Assembly (NCBI RefSeq): GCF_030915405.1
Contig: NZ_CP133262.1
Location: 2,666,001-2,730,000 of the forward strand
From: Neobacillus nitrireducens
Lineage (GTDB): Bacteria > Bacillota > Bacilli > Bacillales > Cytobacillaceae
Direction of reading: 5' to 3'
Length of the DNA stretch: 64,000 nucleotides
A program made the position numbers and the translations under genes. Positions 47,429 through 55,901 of this stretch are shown here, piece after piece. The first letter of the stretch is position 1; each line of letters opens with the position of its first letter. The notes beneath the pieces are model-generated. The model worked only from the letters and a program-made list of their open reading frames with translations. It had not been told where the DNA came from and made no database searches.

Positions 47429-48064
47429 CTATTTTCCCTCCGATTGTAAAATAAGTTGTTTAAATTGTGCCGCAGCCTCTGCTGGATTTTCCGCTTTCGT
47501 AATCGCAGAACCAATAATGACCACTGCTGGGTTTAATGACCTTGCAAGGTCGCCTATCGATTCCAACTTAATCCCACCTGCTGCCGCTACCTGGAATCCT
47601 GAAAAAACACTTTGCATTGTTCCATGATTTTGACTGCCTAACTCCTCTTGCTGATCCTTACTCACGTGCTCACAAAAAATGGCTTCCGTGTATTTCATTA
47701 AGTCTCTTTTTTGTTCAGCAGATGTATTCAATAGATCAATCATGACCTTTTTTTGATAACGACTGGCTACTTCCATACAGGTATCAATCGTCACAAGGGG
47801 TGAGACACCCATGACAGTAGCCACATCTGCCCCCGCATCAAAACACAGTTCAAATTCATAACGAGCATTATCAATGGTTTTTATATCAGCAACAATTTGT
47901 TTATTTGGAAATGCTTGTTTCATCTCCTTGATGCTCGCCACACCAAATTCTTTGATTAGTGACGTACCAACCTCGATCCAATCGATTGAAGTCTCTACTT
48001 GTCTGGTCAACTCAATCGCTTTATCTATTTCCATCCGATCCAAAGCAAGTTGTATATTCATCAT
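47429..48064 (-). CDS. hxlA: 3-hexulose-6-phosphate synthase-like (OMP decarboxylase superfamily)
   Basis: 211 residues; TIM-barrel of the OMP-decarboxylase suprafamily. The metal/active-site motif VADIKTID (about 58-65), VEVGTSLI-like WIEVGTSLI, and the C-terminal AAAGGIKLESI/VIIGSAIT phosphate loop are present. HxlA condenses formaldehyde with ribulose 5-phosphate, or runs in reverse; related proteins decarboxylate 3-keto-gulonate 6-phosphate. The middle (FCEHVSKDQQ) departs from the usual HPS VHTG pattern, so the substrate is not certain. Directly upstream is a LacI-type operator. Confidence 0.72.
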   Translation of the reverse strand: MMNIQLALDRMEIDKAIELTRQVETSIDWIEVGTSLIKEFGVASIKEMKQAFPNKQIVADIKTIDNARYEFELCFDAGADVATVMGVSPLVTIDTCMEVASRYQKKVMIDLLNTSAEQKRDLMKYTEAIFCEHVSKDQQEELGSQNHGTMQSVFSGFQVAAAGGIKLESIGDLARSLNPAVVIIGSAITKAENPAEAAAQFKQLILQSEGK

Positions 48065-48108
48065 CCGAACTCCTTATTTAGGGTTTAGGTTTAGAGTTAT
48101 ATTTGGAT

Positions 48109-48131
48109 AAATCGATTTACTAAATCGGTTT
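48109..48131. promoter_or_regulatory. LacI-type operator upstream of hxlAB
   Basis: AAATCGATTT-ACT-AAATCGGTTT, a near-palindrome virtually identical to the one upstream of the epimerase gene at 53126. Likely bound by the LacI regulator at 48229-49206. Confidence 0.7.
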
Positions 48132-48178
48132 ATTAATAAATTATACTCCATTTGTAAGCGTTTTTCAATGAACAAAAT

Positions 48179-48206
48179 GTGCCTGACCCATTATGGTGTC
48201 AGGCAC
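48179..48206 (-). repeat. GGTGCCTGACACC palindrome, copy 3
   Basis: GTGCCTGACCCA/TGGTGTCAGGCAC with one irregular position; lies between the lacI stop and the hxlA promoter, where it can terminate lacI. Confidence 0.7.
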
Positions 48207-48228
48207 CAACACTTACGAACGAATTCTT

Positions 48229-49206
48229 TTACACGATCCGGCTTGGAAAAACAAACACTTCAGGAGGGGTGTCTTCTTTATTGATCTGTTGAAATAGCAG
48301 TTCGGCCGCCTTTTTTCCCATTTCTGCTGCCGGCTGTATGATGAAAGAGATAGGCGCTTCTAGCAATTGGGAGAACGGGATATTATCAAATACAATTAAT
48401 TCCAGCTGTTTGCCAAGCTTGATTCCCTTTTCTTTTAAAAATTCCCCCACCGCCATAAATGCCCGATCATTGGCCGCTAGGAGTGCAGTTGGCTTAACCT
48501 CTAATGAAAAAAGCTGTTCTAGTTTGTTTTTCATGTCGGGTATACTTGCTTCAATAATATAATCCGGATTTATTTCTATACCTGCATCGGTTAATGCCTG
48601 TTTATATCCTGCTAATCGATCGATTCGGGTACTAACCGATAGTGGCTGTACCACGAAGGCGATATTCCGGTGGCCCTTTTCAATGACACGCTGCACGGCC
48701 ATTGAAGCCGCATGGGCATTATCTGTTATGACTGAAAACACCTCTAGATTCTCGACTTTTCTATCGACAAATACAACGGGATAGCCTTGACTCACCATTC
48801 TTTTATATAAATCATTATTTTGTCCAGTTGGAAAAATGATAAGACCATCAACCTGCTTCGCTCTTAACATTTCAATATAATTTTTCTCTTTCTCAGGATC
48901 ATCATCTGCGTTACAGAAGATCGCATGCAAATCATGTGTATGACAAAAATCCTCAATGGCACGACTGATTTCCGTTGAAAAAAAATGAGTAATATTTGCC
49001 ACAATAATACCAACCATCGAGGTACGTTTTTGCTTTAGACTTCTTGCGATAAAATTTGGCTGGTATCCAAGCTCTACGATGGCCTCTTCGATTTTAAGCT
49101 TCGTTTTTTCGCCCATATATTCATATCGTTTATTTAAGTATTGTGAAACGGTACTTTTTGATACGCCCGCCACTTTCGCAACATCAGCCATTGTTACTTT
49201 ATTCAT
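48229..49206 (-). CDS. LacI family transcriptional regulator
   Basis: 325 residues. N-terminal LacI helix-turn-helix (about 1-55; TMADVAKVAGVSKSTVSQYLNKR) and a periplasmic-binding-protein-like effector domain (about 60-325). It sits between the hxlAB operon and the ketodeoxysugar operon, both of which carry the same palindromic operator, so it probably controls both. Start ATG has GGAAGA upstream. Confidence 0.88.
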   Translation of the reverse strand: MNKVTMADVAKVAGVSKSTVSQYLNKRYEYMGEKTKLKIEEAIVELGYQPNFIARSLKQKRTSMVGIIVANITHFFSTEISRAIEDFCHTHDLHAIFCNADDDPEKEKNYIEMLRAKQVDGLIIFPTGQNNDLYKRMVSQGYPVVFVDRKVENLEVFSVITDNAHAASMAVQRVIEKGHRNIAFVVQPLSVSTRIDRLAGYKQALTDAGIEINPDYIIEASIPDMKNKLEQLFSLEVKPTALLAANDRAFMAVGEFLKEKGIKLGKQLELIVFDNIPFSQLLEAPISFIIQPAAEMGKKAAELLFQQINKEDTPPEVFVFPSRIV

Positions 49207-49302
49207 GCCTATCTTCCTCTTTCCTGTTGGTTCACTGACTTTATTTTAGCGGCAAATCTAGTATTTTTCCAGTAATGGTCCGAATAGGAAACCCACATAA
49301 CA

Positions 49303-49368
49303 AAAAAAGATGACCTCTAAAGTGAAAAGTACCCGTTAAAAACCGAGCCCTGTCACTTACGGTCATCC
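49303..49368 (-). terminator. Terminator of the ketodeoxysugar operon
   Basis: GATGACC..AAGTGA / TCACTT..GGTCATC long hairpin; on the minus strand it ends in seven T. Confidence 0.7.
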
Positions 49369-49374
49369 TCCCCC

Positions 49375-50013
49375 TTATGCTTGCCGAGCTGACTGTACTT
49401 CTTCCATCAACTTTCTCGCATTTTCAGTGATTAGTCTTAAATAATCATCTGTTAAAGCTTTTTTCGGGTTAACGAGTGAGCTTCCAACACCAACAGCAAC
49501 CGCTCCGGCGCGGATATAGTCCTTCGCATTTTCCATGTCAATACCGCCTGTTGGCATTAACGGAATATGTGGCAGCGGGCCTGCTAGATTTTTAAAGTAA
49601 CCAGGTCCGACACTGCCAGCCGGGAATACCTTAATCACATCGGCACCGTACTCATAGGCAGTTAGAATTTCGGTAGCGGTAAACGCACCGGGAACACTAA
49701 TGACCCCATACCGTTTTGTCATCTCAATCGTTTCCTTTCGGACAGTCGGTGAAAAAACAAACTTCGCTCCTGACAGTATCGCAGCTCGGGCAGTTTCCGC
49801 ATCCAAGACCGTACCGGCTCCTACAAAAATTTCATCACCAAACACATTGGCTGCTTTTTCAATAATGGCTAATGCTTTTGGGGTTTCCATCGTAATTTCA
49901 AGTGCAGTGACCCCGCCTTCTTTTAGGGCATGAGCCATTGGAATGATAGTTTCCACGGAAGCACCGCGAAGGACTGCAACAACCGCCCGTTTTTTAATTT
50001 CCTCTACTCCCAT
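49375..50013 (-). CDS. KDPG/KHG aldolase
   Basis: About 212 residues, class I aldolase cleaving 2-keto-3-deoxy-6-phosphogluconate to pyruvate and glyceraldehyde 3-phosphate. AVLRG, the catalytic-Glu segment ALEITMETP, VGAGTVLD, FVFSPT and the Schiff-base Lys in DVIKVFPAGSVGPGYFK are present. ATG at 50013 fits AAGGGAG; an in-frame ATG six codons upstream precedes the site. Last gene of the operon epimerase-kinase-transporter-aldolase. Confidence 0.9.
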   Translation of the reverse strand: MGVEEIKKRAVVAVLRGASVETIIPMAHALKEGGVTALEITMETPKALAIIEKAANVFGDEIFVGAGTVLDAETARAAILSGAKFVFSPTVRKETIEMTKRYGVISVPGAFTATEILTAYEYGADVIKVFPAGSVGPGYFKNLAGPLPHIPLMPTGGIDMENAKDYIRAGAVAVGVGSSLVNPKKALTDDYLRLITENARKLMEEVQSARQA

Positions 50014-50093
50014 TAAAAAAACTCCCTTCATTTCATATTTTCGAAAAACAATAAGGAACAGCCTTGGAAAATTTCCAAAGCTGCCATCCTTTT

Positions 50094-51377
50094 TTAAGCA
50101 CTCACTTTTACATTAGCAGGCTTACTGCTATCCTTTTTTGCCACTTTTACTGCCCAAATGGTTAAGATGGCAGAAAGGAATAGTGATCCAGCCATAAAGA
50201 TATAAGAAGTACCGAATCCACCAGTTGAATCATTTAAATAACCTACGATATAGGCACCCACAAACGATCCTAATGCACCCATACTGTTAATAAGAGCCAT
50301 TGCGCCCCCAGCCACATTACGCGGAAGGATTTCGGGAATGATTGCAAAGAATGGACCATACGGCGCGTACATAGCACCACCAGCAATGACGAGTAAGGCA
50401 AATGAAATCCAGAAATGATCTGTTCCAATCGCATAGGAGGCATAAAATGCAACGGCACCAATTAAAAGGAACGGCCAAACAAATGCGTTACGATTCAATG
50501 TTTTATCAGAGAAATAGGAAGCAACTAACATTAGAATAATGGCTAAAATATAAGGAACCGAAGATAACCAGCCAGTTTTTACAATATCCATATTTGGAGC
50601 TGCTTTAATAATTGATGGAAGCCACATGACAAATCCATATACACCAATGCTCCAAAGGAAATATTGCGCGCTTAACAAAATAACTGGTTTCGATTTAAAG
50701 GCTTCGCTGTAGTTTTTAACAGCCTTAATTCCTTCTTGTTCTTTTGCTAATTGTTGTTCAAAATCATTCTTTTCTTGTTCCGTTAACCATTTGGCATCTC
50801 TTGGTTTGTCATTGACAACCTTCCACCAAATAAATGCCCAAATTACTGCAGGAATACCTTCGGCAATAAACATCCATCTCCAGCCAACAGAGTTCACTAA
50901 ATAACCAGAAACAATCGACATCCATAAAACGGTTGCAGGATTTCCTAAAATTAAGAACGTATTCGCACGAGAACGCTCCGCTTTCGTAAACCAGTTGCTT
51001 AAAAGGACGAGCATCGATGGCATAACGGCACTTTCCACAACCCCAAGCGCAAACCGTATCACAAATAGTAATTTAATATTGGTAATCATCCCTGTGAAAG
51101 AAGCTAATAACCCCCATGCAATCAATGACCAGAAAATAAGTACCTTTGCACTCTTTTTCTCAGCAAAAGCCGCACCCGGCACTTGGAAAAAGAAATAACC
51201 TAAGAAGAATAACGAACCAAGTAAAGATGAAGTACCTGCTGTAATGTGAAGGTCTTCTGCTAATCCTGAAGCAGCGCCGAATCCATAGTTAGCACGGTCA
51301 AGGTATGCAAGACTGTAAGTGATAAATGCAATTGGAATCAGCCTGAGCCACCGTTGTTTGGCAATCGTTTGTTTCAT
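50094..51377 (-). CDS. MFS transporter, anion:cation symporter type (hexuronate/sugar acid)
   Basis: 427 residues, twelve membrane helices. YLDRANYGFGAASGL near helix 1 and the R-rich SNWFTKAERSRANTFLILG loop place it in the ACS family (ExuT, GudP, phthalate-type), which imports sugar acids with H+. It lies between the KDG-type kinase and the aldolase, so a 2-keto-3-deoxy sugar acid or its precursor is the likely cargo. A hairpin (about 50052-50080) separates it from the aldolase gene without a T run. Confidence 0.87.
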   Translation of the reverse strand: MKQTIAKQRWLRLIPIAFITYSLAYLDRANYGFGAASGLAEDLHITAGTSSLLGSLFFLGYFFFQVPGAAFAEKKSAKVLIFWSLIAWGLLASFTGMITNIKLLFVIRFALGVVESAVMPSMLVLLSNWFTKAERSRANTFLILGNPATVLWMSIVSGYLVNSVGWRWMFIAEGIPAVIWAFIWWKVVNDKPRDAKWLTEQEKNDFEQQLAKEQEGIKAVKNYSEAFKSKPVILLSAQYFLWSIGVYGFVMWLPSIIKAAPNMDIVKTGWLSSVPYILAIILMLVASYFSDKTLNRNAFVWPFLLIGAVAFYASYAIGTDHFWISFALLVIAGGAMYAPYGPFFAIIPEILPRNVAGGAMALINSMGALGSFVGAYIVGYLNDSTGGFGTSYIFMAGSLFLSAILTIWAVKVAKKDSSKPANVKVSA

Positions 51378-51378
51378 G

Positions 51379-52338
51379 TTAAATCACTCCCTGTAGGTTA
51401 TTTTTTAAATATTTTTCTAACTCTGTTTTGGTTGGATAGCCATCATTGTCACCTGGTGATTGAACCGCTAACGAACCAATTGCATTTCCCTTGGATACCG
51501 CTTCTTGAACGGTGAGGCCTTCGAGTAGTCCACTGATGACTCCAACCGCAAAGCCATCGCCCGCACCAACGGTATCAACAACCTTTTCCACATGGAAGCC
51601 GCGTACGGTTCCTTCTTCTGTTGCTGTTTTATAAAATGCTCCCTCAGCTCCAAGCTTAATAACGACAAGCTCAACACCTTTTTCTAGGTAAAAGGAAGCG
51701 ATTTCACGCGGTTCCTTAGAACCTGTTAAGATTTCACCCTCAGTGATTCCCGGAAACACATAATCTGCCAGGAATGCCGCTGCGTTGATTTCCCTCACCA
51801 TTTCCTCTTGTGATGCCCAAAGAGTTGGCCTTAAATTCGGGTCAAAGGAAACCTTTTTACCATTCATTTTCATGAAAGATAAAGCGTGCCTTGCAAACGC
51901 TCTTGCACTGTCTGAGAGTGCTAAAGGAATCCCTGTCATATGCAGGTGCCTGGCACTTTGAAAATAATCTTCATTTAAATCATCGCTTGTTAGATGGCTT
52001 GCTGCCGATCCTTTGCGGAAATATTGAACCTCCGGGTCGCCTTCTAGCACCATCGATTTCAATTGAAAGCCCGTCGGATAATTTTTGTCGATTAAAACAT
52101 GGTCGATGTCAACGTTTTCATTTTTGAGCCTTTCGATGACAAATTTTCCAAACGCATCATTTCCGACTTTACTTGCCCAACCAGAGTGCAGGCCAAGTCT
52201 GGCAAGTCCGATCGCTACATTCGTTTCCGCACCGGCAAGTTCGCGTGTAAATTGGCCAACTTCATGTAGAGAACCAGGATAATTGGCCATAAACATGGCC
52301 ATTGCTTCTCCAAAAGTAATTACATCTAACTGTTGCAT
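51379..52338 (-). CDS. PfkB family sugar kinase, 2-keto-3-deoxygluconate kinase-like
   Basis: 319 residues, ribokinase fold. N-terminal GEAMAMFMANYPGSLHEV and AGAETNVAIGLARLG match KdgK; the C-terminal catalytic motif DTVGAGDGFAVGVISG holds the base Asp. It would phosphorylate KDG to KDPG, the substrate of the aldolase two genes on. It overlaps the upstream epimerase-like gene by 13 bp and ends just before the transporter, so the operon is tightly coupled. Confidence 0.88.
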   Translation of the reverse strand: MQQLDVITFGEAMAMFMANYPGSLHEVGQFTRELAGAETNVAIGLARLGLHSGWASKVGNDAFGKFVIERLKNENVDIDHVLIDKNYPTGFQLKSMVLEGDPEVQYFRKGSAASHLTSDDLNEDYFQSARHLHMTGIPLALSDSARAFARHALSFMKMNGKKVSFDPNLRPTLWASQEEMVREINAAAFLADYVFPGITEGEILTGSKEPREIASFYLEKGVELVVIKLGAEGAFYKTATEEGTVRGFHVEKVVDTVGAGDGFAVGVISGLLEGLTVQEAVSKGNAIGSLAVQSPGDNDGYPTKTELEKYLKNNLQGVI

Positions 52339-53093
52339 GTGAATACCTCACTTTCCGTTATCATCTGAACAAACTCTTTTGTTTTCTCCTTTGGTTCAAT
52401 AGGAAACTCAAGGGCCTTAATGATTTCAGCTGAAAAACTATTCATGACTTTCTCCCAACTGTGTCTTCCATCTTTTTGAAGAGGCACAGTGATGAATTCC
52501 CCATTGTCATCTACCACTTGTTTCAGATGTAGATATTGGACATATGGTGATAGCTTAGTTAGTGCTTCGTCCACATCCTGCCCGGAATAATACCAGTTCC
52601 CTGCGTCAAATGTCATTTCAACGGGTGTTGCCTGCTCGGAGGCGCTTTCAAAAAAGGACGTTAATTGATTGATATTGCCGCCATGAAGCGTCTGGTCATT
52701 TTCAACGAGCAAATGAATCCTTGGGTGCTGATTCAAAAAGATATTCAGTTCCATAAGATTGGATTGACCTTTCTGAAAATGCCCTAATGAAACTTTTATC
52801 CATTTCGCTCCAAGTGCTCTTCCTTCTTGGAAAATCACGTTTAATTCTTTTACATTTAGCCCGTTGTCCTCTTTCCATAACTCAATCGGAGCCGAGTACA
52901 CGGTAAAAAGTTGATATGCTTCAATTTCTTTTCTCATGCTATCTAGCGGCGGATCCTGTTCCGACAATAATTCACGGCGAATCTCAATTCCAAATGCGCC
53001 AGACTCGGCAATGAGCCGAATAAATGAAGATTGCCCTTTCTTCAACACTTCGAATCTATCAAAAGCATTTATCGGGACAATTACATTTTTCAT
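52326..53093 (-). CDS. Sugar phosphate isomerase/epimerase-like TIM barrel
   Basis: 255 residues of the AP-endonuclease-2/xylose-isomerase-like barrel family. Metal-ligand-like positions appear in HLLVENDQTLHGGN and EMTFDAGNWYYSGQD, and LHLKQVVDD near the end. Its exact reaction is unknown. It is the first gene of the operon, with the LacI-type double operator 30-70 bases upstream. It may convert an imported keto-sugar acid into a substrate for the kinase (inference). Confidence 0.75.
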   Translation of the reverse strand: MKNVIVPINAFDRFEVLKKGQSSFIRLIAESGAFGIEIRRELLSEQDPPLDSMRKEIEAYQLFTVYSAPIELWKEDNGLNVKELNVIFQEGRALGAKWIKVSLGHFQKGQSNLMELNIFLNQHPRIHLLVENDQTLHGGNINQLTSFFESASEQATPVEMTFDAGNWYYSGQDVDEALTKLSPYVQYLHLKQVVDDNGEFITVPLQKDGRHSWEKVMNSFSAEIIKALEFPIEPKEKTKEFVQMITESEVFTCNS

Positions 53094-53125
53094 AACAAAG
53101 ACCCCTTTTGAAAAATAATTACTAT

Positions 53126-53161
53126 AAACCGATTTAGTAAATCGGTTTAGTAAATCAATTT
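53126..53161. promoter_or_regulatory. LacI-type double operator upstream of the ketodeoxysugar operon
   Basis: A perfect palindrome AAACCGATTT-AGT-AAATCGGTTT (53126-53148) overlaps a second, weaker AAATCGGTTT-AGT-AAATCAATTT (53139-53161). The same motif precedes hxlA. Confidence 0.75.
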
Positions 53162-53240
53162 ATACACATTATAAACCCAATGTAAGCGCTCTTGCAAGAA
53201 AAACTTTTTTCTTTTTTAAAAATACATTGTGGTCCTTTGT

Positions 53241-53253
53241 GGTGCCTGACACC
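53241..53253. repeat. GGTGCCTGACACC core, copy 4 (single)
   Basis: One core only, without the usual partner arm; probably a decayed copy. Confidence 0.5.
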
Positions 53254-53329
53254 TTAAAATTGGTCTAAGTAATCTTGGGGGAAAATGGGGAAAAGGTTAT
53301 AGTTATAGAACTCCGAAGTAAAGATTCCC

Positions 53330-53356
53330 AAAAAAAAGGCCCCGTATGGGGGGTTA
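53330..53356 (-). terminator. Terminator of the actin/ParR pair
   Basis: Short GC stem CCCC/GGGG then seven T on the minus strand, overlapping the last codon of the ParR-like gene. Confidence 0.55.
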
Positions 53357-53578
53357 AAGACCGAAGCTTTTCAATTTCGACCGGTCGATTTTTTTTTCCT
53401 GTTTCATTTCATTTTCTTTACGAATTGCTCCGACACCCTGTTCCATATCTCGTTGGATCAGGCGTTTGATATATGTGGCAAATTGAATGAACTGGTTACA
53501 ATGTTCTAGAAGCTCTCTTTCATAGGGGTCATCAAGGTTAAAAGGGACCGACTTGACCTTTCGATTGATTTCATTCAT
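53354..53578 (-). CDS. ParR-like small adaptor protein
   Basis: 74 residues: MNEINRKVKSVPFNLDDPYE, then a helical HCNQFIQFATYIKRLIQRDME and a basic, Lys-rich tail. Size, the FNLDDPYERELLEH pattern and position just after an actin-like gene (8-bp overlap) match ParR-type DNA-binding adaptors of plasmid/phage segregation systems, which link a centromere to the filament. The assignment is mainly contextual. Confidence 0.6.
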   Translation of the reverse strand: MNEINRKVKSVPFNLDDPYERELLEHCNQFIQFATYIKRLIQRDMEQGVGAIRKENEMKQEKKIDRSKLKSFGL

Positions 53579-54434
53579 CAGCAAAGACCGCTTTCCCCAT
53601 AGAATAATACCCGAACGCGTTGGCATATTGCGGACTGTATGCTTTGGGTCCGTTCATCCGGTAGAGGACGGGTTTGATTAGCTGGATATTTTTAAAATGC
53701 TCTTTAATATATGGAAGAAGATATTCAGCAATTCCCCCGCAAAGAAACGTCGGCTCAGACAAGTTCCACTTGCCCCGAATTTCTGCCAGGATGGCCACTG
53801 CCATTTGTTTTTCTGTCATATCCATATGTGTTTCAGCCCCGAAAGCAAGGGTTCCGCTTTTCCTGTCAATAAAGTAGCCATCTTCCACTCTTAAATAGTT
53901 GAAGGTACCACTTCCAGCGTCAATGATGTTCGCAATTTCCTCCGGTCTATCTTCCATGCTGAAGTATGCTCCCGACCCTTCAGGTGCGACTTTTACATCC
54001 TCGATGTGGAACGTTTTCTTTACATTGTTCACTGTGATTGTGTGTGAACCTTTCAGCATGTTCTCAATTTTTTCCCTGTCCTTATCCACCATACCTCGAA
54101 TCGGCTGCCCAATCACTACACAGTTTCCTTTCACCTTTCCATACTGATGTACAGCGACGAGTACCCTGATCTTTGTTTCTTCGTGCGCTTTCGAAATATC
54201 TCTCGGCTCCCTTATTGCATGACATTCCCTCCAGGCAATATTCCCCACGAACAGCTTTTCGTCTTCGTACTCAACGATGAAATCGCCGGCTTCCATGTAG
54301 TTGCCATCCGCGTTCGTCAAATGGAGATGGCGGTATGGTCCAATTGTTGACCTAAACTTAAATACTTGATCCCTTGTTCTTCCCTTTACCTCGTAGGCCC
54401 CAGCATCGATCGCTAAAATCCATTTGTAATCCAT
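53571..54434 (-). CDS. ParM/Alp-type actin-like protein
   Basis: 287 residues of the plasmid-segregation actin-like family. WILAIDAGAYEVKG is the phosphate-1 loop; NIIDAGSGTFNYLRVEDG the phosphate-2 loop; FLCGGIAEYLLPYI the adenosine motif; the terminal YANAFGYYSMG helix is also typical of ParM/Alp. Such proteins form ATP-driven filaments that segregate DNA. The downstream partner is ParR-like. No replication or conjugation genes are nearby, so the pair seems to be on the chromosome, perhaps captured from a plasmid or phage. Confidence 0.82.
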   Translation of the reverse strand: MDYKWILAIDAGAYEVKGRTRDQVFKFRSTIGPYRHLHLTNADGNYMEAGDFIVEYEDEKLFVGNIAWRECHAIREPRDISKAHEETKIRVLVAVHQYGKVKGNCVVIGQPIRGMVDKDREKIENMLKGSHTITVNNVKKTFHIEDVKVAPEGSGAYFSMEDRPEEIANIIDAGSGTFNYLRVEDGYFIDRKSGTLAFGAETHMDMTEKQMAVAILAEIRGKWNLSEPTFLCGGIAEYLLPYIKEHFKNIQLIKPVLYRMNGPKAYSPQYANAFGYYSMGKAVFADE

Positions 54435-54460
54435 TTATCCTACCCCTTTTAACAATATAG

Positions 54461-54543
54461 TGACAGTGCACATATGTCATACATCTAGCCCATTTTCAAA
54501 CTTATTATATGAGTGGAGTACCACATGTGACACACACCTGTCA
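54461..54543. promoter_or_regulatory. Paired TGACA...TGTCATAC repeats upstream of the actin-like gene
   Basis: TGACA-N9-TGTCATAC (54461-54482) and TGACA-N6-TGTCATAC (54528-54546). Actin-type segregation operons usually carry their centromere just upstream, so these are a candidate for a minimal parC or operator. Confidence 0.35.
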
Positions 54544-54607
54544 TACTTTACTGTTCATTGGAAAATGGATAATTCAGTTGGGCAAAAATAAGGACAGGAC
54601 CTTCACT

Positions 54608-55572
54608 TTAGGGAATTAGTAAGATTTTTCCCATGCTCTTACGGCTTTCCAGTAAACGGTGTGCTGCTTGACCATCACGCAGTGCGAAGACGGTTGGTTC
54701 GGAAACCTTAACTTTCCCTTCCTCCATCCACCGGAACAGCTCATTTGAACGGACTACTCGTTCTTCTCGGGAGGTAAGGACATTCCATAGATCTCCGCCT
54801 GTAAGGGTTTTGGATGTATCCATTAACATTCTTGGATCCACCAACGCCGGATCCCCCCTGCCATACCGTAAAATACAACCGTTCCACCGATACGCGTTAC
54901 ATAAAAACTGTCTTGAAGGGTAGAGCCTACTGATTCATAGACCACATCGACTCCTTTGCCATTCGTCGCCTCGAGCACTTGTCTCTTCCAATCATCTTTG
55001 TATAAAAAGACCTTATCCGCACCTGCTTCAACTGCGGCAGCTGCCTTATCAATCGAAGAAGTTAAGCCAATTGCCGTGCCTCCAAGTAATTTCACCATTT
55101 GAATAAGAAGCTGCCCGACACCGCCTGCAGCCGCATGTACAAGCACAATCTTGTTCTTTTTCATGGGATAACTATCTTTTGTTAAATAATGTGCTGTTAA
55201 ACCTTGTAGCAGCACAGATGCTCCTTGCTCAAATGAGATGGTGTCAGGAAGTGGGATTGCTTTTTCTACTGGAACAGCTACTAATTCTGCATTCGCATAA
55301 GGTACATCAGCAAAAGCAATTCGGTCACCAACACTGATTCCATGGGCATTTGCTCCTGTTTCTTGGACGATCCCTGCCCCTTCATACCCTAAGATATAGG
55401 GCGGATCACCTGCAAGATGGTAGTTTCCTCTTCTTCTATATATATCAGCAAAATTTAAACCAATTGCTTTCATGCTTACCAATATTTCATCCGGACCTAT
55501 CACAGGTTCCTCTACATCACCAAATTCAAGGACTTCTGGCCCTCCAAATGCTTTAAACATAAGTGCTTTCAA
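54608..55572 (-). pseudogene. Zinc-free quinone oxidoreductase with one frameshift in a G run
   Basis: The 5' frame (54823-55572) gives an intact MDR-family start: LEFGDVEEPVIGPDEILV, NFADIYRRRGNYH, a Rossmann GGVGQLLIQMVKLLGG (NADPH), and VVFYGMAGG. It then misreads. The 3' frame (54608-54844) continues with the family C-terminus (LVDPRMLMDTSKTLTGGDLWN... SRKSMGKILLI). Adding one G to the six-G run at 54853-54858 rejoins them as one QOR-like protein of about 321 residues. Everything else is intact, so it is either a fresh mutation or a homopolymer error. Intact, it would reduce quinones with NADPH. Confidence 0.85.
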
Positions 55573-55640
55573 ATGAATTACCTCATTTTAGTTATTTTTT
55601 TGGACACGTCTATATTAAATAAGATAGTGATGGTAATGCA

Positions 55641-55795
55641 ACTAATCGTTACCGCTGACTCTAGTTTCTCAAGCCCACAGGCACGATTACTACCTAATCG
55701 TTACCATTACCTCCATTTTTCCGAGCCCAAGGGCACGATTACTACCTAATCGTTACCGCTACCTCCATTTTTCCGAGCCCATGGGCACGATGAAT
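55641..55795. repeat. 52-bp tandem repeat, three units (second locus)
   Basis: GTTACC(G/A) recurs at 55648, 55700 and 55752, exactly 52 bp apart. Units share TTTTTCC, CCCATGGGCA and GTTACCG at the same offsets as the array at 31.8 kb, with a different filling between. It occupies most of the 330-bp gap before the methyltransferase gene. Confidence 0.85.
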
Positions 55796-55901
55796 CTTAT
55801 TAAATAAAGTTGACATTCTCTTAATAATGATAATAAATGAGATGAGGATAGTGTTAGGAATAACCCATAAACACTTGGAGTAGAAAAGGAGCCCTATACA
55901 T

